In this document: positions 17,454 through 25,600 of the stretch, in pieces | Position numbering within the stretch: position 1 is the first letter of the stretch | Layout: every line of letters starts with the position of its first letter | From: Gammaproteobacteria bacterium | GTDB lineage: Bacteria > Pseudomonadota > Gammaproteobacteria > SZUA-229 | Direction of reading: 5' to 3' | DNA: 47,767 nt | Assembly: GCA_026195895.1 (NCBI GenBank) | Contig: JAPHRO010000051.1 | Location: 1-47,767, forward strand | Notes under the pieces: model-generated | Database searches by the model: none | The model's input: the letters and a program-made list of their open reading frames with translations, nothing else | What the model was told of the DNA's origin: nothing | Made by a program: the position numbers and the translations under genes

Positions 17454-18197
17454 CTACTGCAACTTTTTTGCCCAGTTAATATTTTTATAATTGAACCCTT
17501 TTACCAAATTTGGTTTAACAACCTCAAAGAACGGAGAAATATCAAAATCACGTGGCGTATATAGACTGTGATGACGAATATGCATGATTTCACGTTCAGC
17601 ATGACCTGTTTTCTTCGACTGATCAATTTCTATAGTAGGCAATATCGGGTAGCCAATTGACTGAAATGCTTCGGCAATCAAGGTGGAGCAAATCGCGCGC
17701 GTTGGATCACCGCTACCAAGCGCGATCATGCGCCTGCGCCAGCGAACCGGCACCGGGGGCGTCGGCAGCAAATAGCGCACCAGATCGATAATATTTTTTA
17801 AATCATATTGGTAACCAATGCGCGCCACTATAAAATCAATCAGGCCCTGCAGGTCTTCATCGGTCAAATTCTGGGGCCGACAAATTCGAGTATGCAGGTT
17901 TTCATATTTTGATAGCGGCACCATAACCACACCAGCTTCAAGATCTGCTTCTATCAGCACGTCTGGATCATCGCCGCCCTGCTCAAATACGTCCCCCACA
18001 TAAACAGCCGCATGAGACCAGGTAGATTGAGTGAGATATTTAATAGCCACGCTGATGCGCCGATCACCCTCTACCAGCAGTACATCAGCAGGCTGTAATA
18101 TATTTGCTAGCACTCGAGGTGGACTGGTGGAAACGGCGCTGTAGTCTCTGGAGGGGGAGTCAAGGTAGCGTGCTAACCAGTTGGTCACTATATTCAT
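17454..18197 (-). CDS. YiiX-like permuted papain-fold (NlpC/P60-related) hydrolase
   Basis: A 247-residue protein with the circularly permuted papain-like order: His first in T-W-S-H-A-A-V-Y-V-G-D (His62), an acidic partner in I-E-A (Glu83), and the Cys later in A-I-C-S-T-L-I-A-E-A-F (Cys170). This is the layout of the YiiX/YebB group, proposed amidases or thioesterases on lipid or peptidoglycan substrates. I see no convincing signal peptide. It lies about 97 bases upstream of the YihY-type gene on the same strand, so the two may be cotranscribed. The substrate is unknown. Confidence 0.82.
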   Translation of the reverse strand: MNIVTNWLARYLDSPSRDYSAVSTSPPRVLANILQPADVLLVEGDRRISVAIKYLTQSTWSHAAVYVGDVFEQGGDDPDVLIEADLEAGVVMVPLSKYENLHTRICRPQNLTDEDLQGLIDFIVARIGYQYDLKNIIDLVRYLLPTPPVPVRWRRRMIALGSGDPTRAICSTLIAEAFQSIGYPILPTIEIDQSKKTGHAEREIMHIRHHSLYTPRDFDISPFFEVVKPNLVKGFNYKNINWAKKLQ

Positions 18198-18371
18198 ACT
18201 GAATACTCAGATCCTCTTTGGATATATAGAAGCATAGGCTAAAAATTCAATCATCCCCATTTCGATGTATATTTCCAATTTGCTTATGGCTCATTTAGGA
18301 CTATATTGAAGTATGCTTTAGACCTCATCAAAGCCGTACCGATATTAAAGATCAAACATAAGGATACCCAT

Positions 18372-18725
18372 ATGAATACTTTCACGCGCCTTTATCCAGT
18401 ACTCACTATTGCATTGCTGGCAATTCCCTTTAGTGCAAATGCCGAATCATGGAGCTGTAGACATGACAACGACGTACGAGAGATCCATATAGAACGTGAC
18501 TCATCTGCGCCTGTTCCCTGCCGTGTCGTTTACAAGAAACTGACCGAAGGAGTCGAAGATCAGGTACTCTGGAGCGCGAACAACGATGAAAACTACTGCG
18601 ATGAAAAAGCACGGGAGTTTGTTGCAAAACAGGAATCCTGGGGCTGGACCTGTGTTGAAACCATTTCAGACAGGAATAGTGAAGAAGAAGCCACACCAGC
18701 GGAAGAAACCGCAAACGAATCCTGA
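18372..18725 (+). CDS. small secreted protein with four cysteines, unknown
   Basis: A 117-residue protein. The ATG at 18372 follows an AAGGAT ribosome site and opens a signal peptide (M-N-T-F-T-R-L-Y-P-V-L-T-I-A-L-L-A-I-P-F..ANA). The frame extends 22 codons further upstream but without signal-like content. The mature part has four Cys (WSCRHD, PCRVV, YCDEK, WTCVE), likely two disulfides, and an acidic Glu/Ala tail. I do not recognise the family. Confidence 0.75.
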   Translation: MNTFTRLYPVLTIALLAIPFSANAESWSCRHDNDVREIHIERDSSAPVPCRVVYKKLTEGVEDQVLWSANNDENYCDEKAREFVAKQESWGWTCVETISDRNSEEEATPAEETANES

Positions 18726-19067
18726 TACATAATTTGTAGTAACTGAGACTTAGCTTAACGGTTTAAAATCAAAGTTTTGCTATAACCTGACAATTTTTAA
18801 CGTTTAGAACTGGCCAGTCGCTCTAGTTTCAGGGCTGTTAGTGGAATCGGCTCACATTCTGAAGTGGTCGTTAATATTTTAAGGTCCAAGTCAAAAAATT
18901 AAACCGCAGAGAGTACAGAGGACATAGATACTTATGGCGAAGCTGGCGCTGGCTTCGCCAACTATGTTTGCGATCAATAAAGCACAAACATGGAATTTTC
19001 GAAATAATAAATATTCGTATCCTGAACCTGGAGAACAGATTATACGCTCATTCAACAGCTGGCTCAG
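18726..19067. other. intergenic region with hairpin and repeat-like stretch
   Basis: About 340 bases without a gene. It contains a stretch at about 18900-18925 (AACCGCAGAGAGTACAGAG) that resembles common dispersed non-coding repeats of bacterial genomes, followed by an 8-bp perfect hairpin GGCGAAGC / GCTTCGCC at 18936-18959. The hairpin could be a terminator without a T-run, or part of a repeat element. Confidence 0.4.
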
Positions 19068-19289
19068 CTATCTCGACAATTCATCGTCTCGATAGTGCGG
19101 ATCCATCCAGCAACGCGGTAATTTTTCACCGGATAAAAAAACCAGATCCTGTTTTTTAAAATTATCCGGATCCTGGACTTCTTCACCTTCCTGGTAACAG
19201 CCAATAACTTCATCACGATTTAAATCAATCAAATCAATATAATTGACAACCTCTACCATATGACCGCTGGATTTTTGTCTTAATAACAT
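19068..19289 (-). CDS. small conserved protein at end of suf operon, unknown
   Basis: A 73-residue soluble protein (MLLRQKSSGHMVEVVN..). The G-E-E-x-Q-D-P-D-x-F-K-K-x-D-L-x-F-x-S-G-E-x-L-P-x-C-W pattern is one I recall from small gammaproteobacterial and cyanobacterial proteins, sometimes mislabelled acetyltransferase. It has two Cys. It follows sufE by about 80 bases on the same strand, so it may be the last gene of the suf operon. No function can be given. Confidence 0.65.
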   Translation of the reverse strand: MLLRQKSSGHMVEVVNYIDLIDLNRDEVIGCYQEGEEVQDPDNFKKQDLVFLSGEKLPRCWMDPHYRDDELSR

Positions 19290-19370
19290 GACTTCTCTCC
19301 TGTTTTTATCTGATCTTACATTTATAGATTTTTAGACACCCCTGTCACCAATAACTTATGTTAACTACAA

Positions 19371-19805
19371 TCAGGCAACATCTCTGGCCGATGCCGCCAG
19401 TTCATGCGCCTGCTGCTTCATCAAAGCAACAATCGCATAAATACCCACATGCCGATTGGGTGATAAATGCTCAGCAAGATGCAAACGTTCAAATAACTCA
19501 TCGACATCAAGCTGATCAATTTCTTTAGCTGATTTTCCAGCAACGAGCTGTATTAAAATAGCAAGCACACCACGAATGATGCTGGTATCACAATAACCAT
19601 AAAACTGAATCTGCTGTGGATTTTCGGTATCACGGTAGGCATAGACATAAACTGTACTCATACAGCCTTTGACATGGTTTTTTTCTACCAGCAACTGTGC
19701 CGGCATGGCAGGCAGTTTTTCACCCAGCTCCATGATGTAATTATAGCGTTGATCCCAGTCTCCCAGCAGCTCGAAGACTTCAACCAGATCATCAAGACGA
19801 CTCAT
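19371..19805 (-). CDS. sufE: cysteine desulfuration protein SufE
   Basis: A 144-residue sulfur acceptor. The active Cys48 sits in N-H-V-K-G-C-M-S-T-V-Y, the SufE signature, and the L-H-L-A-E-H-L-S-P-N-R-H-V-G segment near the end is also typical. It takes persulfide sulfur from the cysteine desulfurase SufS and hands it to SufB. SufS is not encoded in this cluster, so SufE must work with a desulfurase from elsewhere. It follows sufT by about 23 bases. Confidence 0.93.
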   Translation of the reverse strand: MSRLDDLVEVFELLGDWDQRYNYIMELGEKLPAMPAQLLVEKNHVKGCMSTVYVYAYRDTENPQQIQFYGYCDTSIIRGVLAILIQLVAGKSAKEIDQLDVDELFERLHLAEHLSPNRHVGIYAIVALMKQQAHELAASARDVA

Positions 19806-19828
19806 CTACTTCCCCTGTTTTAACATAG

Positions 19829-20224
19829 CTAAAATAACCCCAGCTCCAGCCTGGCTTCATCACTGATAGATTGTTGAGTCCAGGGTGGATCCCAGACCAG
19901 GTTTACATTGACTTCATTTACACCGTCCATTGCTTTAATTACATCGGCTACCTGTCGAGGCAAAATTTCAGCTACCGGACAGGCTGGCGCCGTCAGCGTC
20001 ATATCAACATCCACATTGACTTCATCTTTAATACTGATGTTATAGATAAGGCCGAGATCATAGATATTGATATGGATTTCTGGATCATACACGGTACGTA
20101 TCGCTGCAATGACCTGTTGCTCCAGTGACGTGTTAGCCGATGACTCAACCGGGCCAGCAAACACATTCTGTTGCTCCTCAACATTTCGTTTATCTTTAAA
20201 AAAAACGCGCTTAATATCCATCAT
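19829..20224 (-). CDS. sufT: SufT (DUF59/MIP18-type) Fe-S maturation protein
   Basis: A 131-residue protein with one DUF59 domain: V-Y-D-P-E-I-H-I-N-I-Y-D-L-G-L-I-Y, T-L-T-A-P-A-C-P-V-A and V-W-D-P-P-W-T, with the conserved Asp and the reactive Cys in APACP. SufT acts as an accessory maturation factor in Suf-dependent Fe-S assembly. The frame extends to 20245, but the ATG at 20224 (or 20221) follows an AGGTGG site lying within the end of sufD, overlapping the sufD stop, so it is preferred. Confidence 0.92.
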   Translation of the reverse strand: MMDIKRVFFKDKRNVEEQQNVFAGPVESSANTSLEQQVIAAIRTVYDPEIHINIYDLGLIYNISIKDEVNVDVDMTLTAPACPVAEILPRQVADVIKAMDGVNEVNVNLVWDPPWTQQSISDEARLELGLF

Positions 20225-21599
20225 GTCCACCTGCGCCTGGATCATTTTTGTTCAGCGCATGCATTAGTTTTTCCGCAACATGCTTTTGTAACTCGGGAAG
20301 CGCTATGTCATCAATAATTTCAGCGGCATAGCCCTGACATAAAATTTTTCGTGCTTCATTTTCTGCTATGCCACGGGAACGCAAATAAAACATCTGTTGT
20401 TGATCAAGCTTGCCCACCGTGGTGCCATGACTACATTTCACATTGTCTGCATAAATTTCCAGTTGTGGCTTGGTATCAATTTCTGCATCAGCGACTAACA
20501 ACAAATTATCATTGATCAGTGCCGCATCACTAAATTGCGCCTGTTTATCAACCAGAATTCTGCCATCAAAAACCGCCCGACCCTTGCCATATAAAATTCC
20601 TTTAAAATGTTCACGGCTGCGACACGATTCCGCCCGGTGCTGAACATCGAGATGAAAGTCAATGAGCTGCTGATTGTCTACCGCATACAGGCCATTCAAA
20701 TCACAAATAGCAGCTTCAGCCCTGAAATCGACTTTGTACTCGGTTCTTGCCCAGGCGCCACCAAATGCCAGGTTAGAACTGTGATAAGCGCTGTGTTTCT
20801 TCTGCGTTACATATAAACTACTCAGGTGATATGCCTGTCGACTTTCATCTTGCACACGGCAATGATTGAGTTCGGCATCATCAGCCAGAGATATTTCACT
20901 AACGTTATTGTAAAAATAGGTTTCATTATTGCCTGTGCCGGAACCGTTAATAAAGCGCTCCACCAGCGTTGCACTGGCACCGACATCCAGAGAAATAATT
21001 GTTCGCGTTTGTATCATGCTGCCAGCATATTGTGCTGACTGCGAATGGTTGTTATTTAAATAAATAACCTCAACAGGACGATCCAGATGAACTGACCGAT
21101 CCAGATGAAGATAGACCCCATCATTGAACAGCGCATTATTCAGGGCGGTAAACATATATTCATTGTGCTGATGATTCCGATCAAACCAGTGAATCATTTT
21201 CTCAGGCATTGATCGCAGTCCCGCCTTAACACTTCCCAGCGTCACGCCTTCGGGCAACTGCTTAATATCTGACAGCTTTGTCGCACAATGACCGTTAATA
21301 AAAACCAGTCGATAACTATCAAATGCGGGCAATAAATAGTCATTAATATCCGGCTCGATTATGTCATTATCAAAATCCGATGAGGAATCGAAATTAATAT
21401 CAAAAATATCGTTTACTCGATTGTAGCGCCATGCCTCCTGTTTGCTGCCAAGCGTTGGCAAAGTTTTTATGGCGCGTTTTGCATCATCTCTAAGTCTATA
21501 CAACCATGCCATATTACTATCCGGTGACACGTCACTACGCGTCAGTAACTGCTGAAACCAGTCGCGCTGCTGTTGTTGACGTTGTTGGGCGGTGGTCAT
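20211..21599 (-). CDS. sufD: Fe-S scaffold subunit SufD
   Basis: A 462-residue subunit of the SufBCD scaffold. The central part is the beta-helix with repeated short strands; the C-terminal part has the H-R-A-E-S-x-S-x-E/R-x-x-x-K-G-I-L-type block (QHRAESCRSREHFKGILYGKGRAVFDGRILV) and K-C-S-H-G-T-T-V-G-K-L-D, with the conserved His and the R-G-I-A-E-N-E-A-R-K-I-L segment. It pairs with SufB. Its start overlaps the sufC stop (ATGA) and its stop overlaps the sufT start. Confidence 0.94.
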   Translation of the reverse strand: MTTAQQRQQQQRDWFQQLLTRSDVSPDSNMAWLYRLRDDAKRAIKTLPTLGSKQEAWRYNRVNDIFDINFDSSSDFDNDIIEPDINDYLLPAFDSYRLVFINGHCATKLSDIKQLPEGVTLGSVKAGLRSMPEKMIHWFDRNHQHNEYMFTALNNALFNDGVYLHLDRSVHLDRPVEVIYLNNNHSQSAQYAGSMIQTRTIISLDVGASATLVERFINGSGTGNNETYFYNNVSEISLADDAELNHCRVQDESRQAYHLSSLYVTQKKHSAYHSSNLAFGGAWARTEYKVDFRAEAAICDLNGLYAVDNQQLIDFHLDVQHRAESCRSREHFKGILYGKGRAVFDGRILVDKQAQFSDAALINDNLLLVADAEIDTKPQLEIYADNVKCSHGTTVGKLDQQQMFYLRSRGIAENEARKILCQGYAAEIIDDIALPELQKHVAEKLMHALNKNDPGAGGHDGY

Positions 21600-22348
21600 G
21601 CTGCATCCTCTTCAATAATCCAGTTATAACCTTTCTGCTCCAGTTCAAGCGCAAGCGCTTTATCGCCTGATCGCACAATACGACCGTTGACTAATACATG
21701 GACAAAATCCGGCTGTATATATTCGAGCAGGCGCTGATAGTGGGTAACTAAAATAATTGCACGTTCAGGGTCGCGCAGACTGTTAACGCCTTGCGCAATA
21801 ATACGCAGCGCATCTATATCAAGACCGGAATCCGTTTCATCAAGAATTGCCAGTTGCGGCTCCAGCATGGCCATCTGCAAGATTTCATTACGTTTTTTTT
21901 CGCCACCGGAAAAACCCACATTCACATTTCGTTTGAGTAATTTTTCATCCAGTTGCAATAATTTGGCTTTTTCACGCACCTGCTGTAAAAATTCAATCGC
22001 ATCCAGCGCATCTTCATTTCGAGCACGCCGTATTGCATTGATGGATTCGCGCATAAATATCATGTTGTTGACACCGGGCAACTCAACAGGGTATTGCATG
22101 GCGAGAAACACACCTTTATGCGCCCGTTGTTCAGGCGTCAGTTCGAGCAGGTTTTCACCATTCAATAACACCCGGCCTTCGATAACTTCATAACCTTCCC
22201 GCCCGGCCAGTACATGAGACAGGGTGCTCTTGCCCGAACCGTTTGGTCCCATGATGGCATGCACTTCACCGGGCCGAACATTCAAATTAAGACCATTGAG
22301 AATCTGTTTATTTTCTACCTTTACTATTAAATCTTTAATTGTCAGCAT
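21596..22348 (-). CDS. sufC: Suf ATPase SufC
   Basis: A 250-residue soluble ABC ATPase. Walker A G-P-N-G-S-G-K-S-T at 34-42, signature F-S-G-G-E-K-K-R-N, and Walker B L-A-I-L-D-E-T-D-S-G-L-D are intact. The ATG at 22348 matches the usual M-L-x-I-K-D-L start and has GGAG about 10 bases upstream; the frame runs 10 codons further upstream into the space before sufB. It drives conformational change of SufBD during cluster assembly. Confidence 0.95.
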   Translation of the reverse strand: MLTIKDLIVKVENKQILNGLNLNVRPGEVHAIMGPNGSGKSTLSHVLAGREGYEVIEGRVLLNGENLLELTPEQRAHKGVFLAMQYPVELPGVNNMIFMRESINAIRRARNEDALDAIEFLQQVREKAKLLQLDEKLLKRNVNVGFSGGEKKRNEILQMAMLEPQLAILDETDSGLDIDALRIIAQGVNSLRDPERAIILVTHYQRLLEYIQPDFVHVLVNGRIVRSGDKALALELEQKGYNWIIEEDAA

Positions 22349-22391
22349 GGCTACTCTACTCCACCTGTCTGTTTTCAATTCATTAAGTCAT

Positions 22392-23849
22392 TTAACCCAC
22401 TGCGCCTTCCAGGGTAATGCTCAATAACTTTTGCGCCTCTACTGCAAATTCCATCGGCAATTCTTTAAACACTTCTTTACAGAAACCATTAACGATCATG
22501 GATACCGCATCTTCTTCCGATAACCCGCGTTGACGGCAGTAAAACAACTGGTCATCACTTATTTTTGAGGTGGTCGCTTCATGCTCGACTTCGGCATTCG
22601 GATTCATGACTTCGATATAAGGAAAGGTGTGCGCGCCGCATTTGTCCCCCAGCAACAGAGAATCACACTGAGTGTGATTTCGTGCACCCTCTGCGCGTTT
22701 CGACATACGCACCAGTCCACGATAGGTATTCTGCCCTTCACCCGCAGATATGCCTTTGGACACAATGGTGCTGCTGGTATTGCGACCAAGATGCAGCATT
22801 TTAGTGCCGGTATCAGCCTGTTGCCGACCACGGGTAACTGCGACTGAATAAAACTCACCCACAGAATCATCCCCCGACAGAATACAGCTCGGATATTTCC
22901 AGGTAATCGCTGAACCGGTTTCCACCTGGGTCCAGGAAATGTGTGAGCGTTTACCCAGACAAATGCCACGCTTGGTAACGAAATTGTAGATGCCACCCCG
23001 ACCCTGCTCATCACCGGGGTACCAGTTCTGTACCGTGGAATATTTAATAGCGGCATCGTCCATGGCTATCAGTTCAACCACAGCGGCATGCAACTGATTT
23101 TCATCGCGCGTCGGTGCCGTGCAACCCTCCAGGTAACTTACATAGCTGCCAGCTTCGGCAATAATTAATGTGCGTTCAAACTGACCGGTATTCGCCTCAT
23201 TGATACGAAAATAGGTGGATAATTCCATTGGACAACGAACACCTTCCGGCACATAGACAAAGGTACCATCGGTAAATACCGCGGCATTAAGGCAGGCATA
23301 AAAATTATCGGTATAGGGCACCACCGATCCCATGTATTTCTTTACCAGTTCCGGATACTGCTGAATAGCCTCGGACAGAGAACAGAAAATCACCCCGGCT
23401 TCGGACAATTTTTCACGGAAGGTGGTAGCTACGGAGACACTGTCAAACACGGCATCGACTGCCACGCCCGCCAGCGCCTGCTGCTCCTGCAGGGGGATAC
23501 CCAGCTTGTTGTAGGCATCCAGCAAAGCGGGATCAACTTCATCCAGGCTTGCCAGACCGGGTTTTTTTCTGGGTGCGGAATAATAGGAAATGGCCTGGAA
23601 ATCGATATCCGGATGTTTCACATGCGCCCATTCGGGATCTTCCATGGTTAACCAGCGCTGATAGGCTTTCAGGCGCCAGTTCAGCACCCACTCCGGCTCA
23701 TTTTTGCGGGCGGATATGCTTCGAATAACATTTTCATCGAGCCCCACCGGCAGGGTATCTGACTCAATGGGGGTAACAAAACCGTGCTGATAACTGGCCT
23801 TGATCAGGTCATCGACAGAAGACTGGACATTTTTTGGGGTCGAACTCAT
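22392..23849 (-). CDS. sufB: Fe-S scaffold subunit SufB
   Basis: A 485-residue scaffold subunit, first gene of the suf operon. It shows S-Y-L-E-G-C-T-A-P, the [20 protein letters not shown] block and [11 protein letters not shown], with conserved cysteines and the M-V-N-G-F-C C-terminal motif. Length is normal. The ATG at 23849 opens M-S-S-T-P-K. A palindrome resembling an IscR type-1 site lies 20 bases upstream. No iscR/sufR-type repressor gene is next to it in the window. Confidence 0.95.
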   Translation of the reverse strand: MSSTPKNVQSSVDDLIKASYQHGFVTPIESDTLPVGLDENVIRSISARKNEPEWVLNWRLKAYQRWLTMEDPEWAHVKHPDIDFQAISYYSAPRKKPGLASLDEVDPALLDAYNKLGIPLQEQQALAGVAVDAVFDSVSVATTFREKLSEAGVIFCSLSEAIQQYPELVKKYMGSVVPYTDNFYACLNAAVFTDGTFVYVPEGVRCPMELSTYFRINEANTGQFERTLIIAEAGSYVSYLEGCTAPTRDENQLHAAVVELIAMDDAAIKYSTVQNWYPGDEQGRGGIYNFVTKRGICLGKRSHISWTQVETGSAITWKYPSCILSGDDSVGEFYSVAVTRGRQQADTGTKMLHLGRNTSSTIVSKGISAGEGQNTYRGLVRMSKRAEGARNHTQCDSLLLGDKCGAHTFPYIEVMNPNAEVEHEATTSKISDDQLFYCRQRGLSEEDAVSMIVNGFCKEVFKELPMEFAVEAQKLLSITLEGAVG

Positions 23850-23868
23850 GAAAACAAGCTCCAGAATA

Positions 23869-23893
23869 ATTCCCGAGTAAAATACTCAGGTAT
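23869..23893 (-). promoter_or_regulatory. IscR type-1-like operator before sufB
   Basis: A 25-base near-palindrome: read on the minus strand, ATACCTGAGTA, then TTT, then TACTCGGGAAT. It agrees with most positions of the E. coli IscR type-1 consensus as I recall it (ATA-S-YY-GACT...AGTC-RR-S-TAT), differing at the centre of each half (GAGT for GACT). It ends 20 bases before the sufB start, a position suited to repression. Core CCGAGTAAAATACTC on the plus strand recurs upstream of arsC/yffB at 41059. Confidence 0.7.
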
Positions 23894-24006
23894 TATCTAT
23901 ATATATGCTCCTTTGGTTCAAATTTCAACATCATAAATTAAAAGGGATTAGATTGAAGACAGGCTTTGTCACAGGCTGTTGCCAGTATCGGCAAATAAAG
24001 ATTGAA

Positions 24007-24028
24007 TGACATTTCTGCAGAAATGTCA
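24007..24028. repeat. 22-bp perfect palindrome
   Basis: TGACATTTCTG followed directly by its exact complement CAGAAATGTCA. It lies between the methyltransferase stop (24069) and the sufB promoter. It may be a factor-binding site or, as a hairpin, a weak terminator for the minus-strand ask-to-methyltransferase operon. The following minus-strand bases (ATTCAATCTTTATT) are not a clear T-run. Confidence 0.65.
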
Positions 24029-24068
24029 CTGCAAGGTGCAATTATATGAAAAATACTACGCCGCCTGA

Positions 24069-24692
24069 TTACTGCCTTATATGCATTACATATCCATCTG
24101 CCTTAAGCGGCAAGTCAATAGATACAACATGAAGCGTGACGGGTAATTCGTCTGCAAGCCGCTCAACAAGCTTTAAGAATGGCTCACATCCTTTATCAGC
24201 CAGTATGATTTCTTTATCAGCATCAGCGCAAAAACACTGGCACATCCGGCATATTTCATCTGCCAGATTTGTTGAGTAACAAATATCAGCACCCATTAAA
24301 ACATCGAACGCTGACAGGTCATGCTTATTAAACTGCCTGATTTTTTTATCCTGGAAAGGAATATGAACTTTATTTTTCTGACTTATGAGCTGCTGATAGG
24401 CAAATACATTAAAGTCACCATCACTGGCTTCAACATCGACATTAAAATGCTTTTTTACAAAAACAGAAGGTAATCCCCAGCCACATCCAACTTCCAGTAT
24501 TTTCTGACTGGATTGTATTTGACAGCTAGCAAGATAATCAATTAACAAATAACTTGAACACCATATTTTTGAACCAAACCATTTTGGATGATGCCCCATT
24601 CGTTTTAAATGCTGAACATCGAGATGATCTGGCTTTAATACCATTACATCCTGTACAAAGAAACTGTCCTCTGGGCCTTTGATTGAATGCAT
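24069..24692 (-). CDS. SAM-dependent methyltransferase, METTL21/Methyltransf_16-like
   Basis: A 207-residue class I methyltransferase. Motif I is I-L-E-V-G-C-G-W-G-L-P; motif II ends in E-A-S-D-G-D; and a post-motif D-V-L-M-G-A-D-I-C-Y-S resembles the D/E-x-x-x-G-A-D-V-x-Y block of METTL21-type protein lysine methyltransferases and related small enzymes. A W-F-G-S-K-I-W-C-S-S segment precedes motif I, also as in that group. The substrate is unknown. It follows the TPR protein by about 14 bases and is the last gene of the ask operon. The start is the ATG at 24692; a TTG immediately upstream is in frame. It has no known role in ectoine synthesis. Confidence 0.75.
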   Translation of the reverse strand: MHSIKGPEDSFFVQDVMVLKPDHLDVQHLKRMGHHPKWFGSKIWCSSYLLIDYLASCQIQSSQKILEVGCGWGLPSVFVKKHFNVDVEASDGDFNVFAYQQLISQKNKVHIPFQDKKIRQFNKHDLSAFDVLMGADICYSTNLADEICRMCQCFCADADKEIILADKGCEPFLKLVERLADELPVTLHVVSIDLPLKADGYVMHIRQ

Positions 24693-24706
24693 CAATACAA
24701 TACCAG

Positions 24707-25600
24707 TTAATCCAGGTTATCGTTGACTGAAACAAGCTGTTTGAAAGGTCCATAATCTCTTAATAGCTCCAGCGCGGGATCAGTAGCAATTTCCTCTCGA
24801 TAACTATCGCGCCTGCTCAAGGCGTCATGCAAATAACGAACGGCGTCTTCAAACTGATTCATAACCGTATATGCACATGCAAGCTGATAAAAAGCATGGC
24901 TATTCTCAGCATCAATATCCAGTGCATGATGACATAAACTCACAGCCCATTGTGGCTCTCCCAGTTCAAGCACTGCATCGGCTTTATAAGTTAATGCTTC
25001 ACAATCATCATCGCGTAGTTTTAGAATCTGATCATAAATGGCAATCTTATTGACTGGTGAGCTATCTTGAGCAGCGCGTAACCAGAGCGATTGAATTTCC
25101 TGAGTTAGTTCGATTTCCTCACGGTTTTCCTCTATATGCCGTGTTTTTTGATTAAGTTGTTGCTCTATAATATTGAGACGCTGCTCATATTCTTTAACGA
25201 GTCGTGATATTTCTTCGTCTGCCAGAGAATGAACTCTCTCTTTTATATCTCGTATTGATGTCCAGCCCACTAACACTAAAATAGAAGTAGCAGCGGCTAT
25301 CAAATAGAAAAAATAAGTTACCGTATCCGTAGCATAACTTACAGCTCGATCAACAGAGTTGTGCTCGCGATCCAGGATTTGCTGTATCAGCATATTTTTC
25401 TGTGCCGCCATATCCACACGTAACTGTTTAAGTTCATCCAGAACATATCGCTCTACAAAAGGCGTATATAAAGGCTTATCTAGTGAATCTATTTCTGCTG
25501 TTATTGATTGATGCTCATCAGCAACAGAATTTTCGGCATAAGCAACCGGCATGAACGCCATCCAGATTATTATAAAGATTACTGTCAAGATGCGAGACAT
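24707..25600 (-). CDS. membrane-anchored coiled-coil TPR protein
   Basis: A 297-residue protein: signal-like N-terminus (MSRILTVIFIIIWMAFMPVAYA), a periplasmic stretch, one TM helix (about 98-117, YFFYLIAAATSILVLVGWTS), a charged coiled coil (about 120-165), and two to three TPR-like helical repeats (about 175-275; L-x-x-x-D-D-C-E-A-L-T-Y-K-A-D-A, A-E-N-S-H-A-F-Y-Q-L-A-C-A-Y). TPRs should face the cytoplasm if the signal is cleaved. It overlaps the ask stop by 16 bases, so it is in the same operon. It probably scaffolds other proteins; no partner can be named. Confidence 0.75.
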   Translation of the reverse strand: MSRILTVIFIIIWMAFMPVAYAENSVADEHQSITAEIDSLDKPLYTPFVERYVLDELKQLRVDMAAQKNMLIQQILDREHNSVDRAVSYATDTVTYFFYLIAAATSILVLVGWTSIRDIKERVHSLADEEISRLVKEYEQRLNIIEQQLNQKTRHIEENREEIELTQEIQSLWLRAAQDSSPVNKIAIYDQILKLRDDDCEALTYKADAVLELGEPQWAVSLCHHALDIDAENSHAFYQLACAYTVMNQFEDAVRYLHDALSRRDSYREEIATDPALELLRDYGPFKQLVSVNDNLD

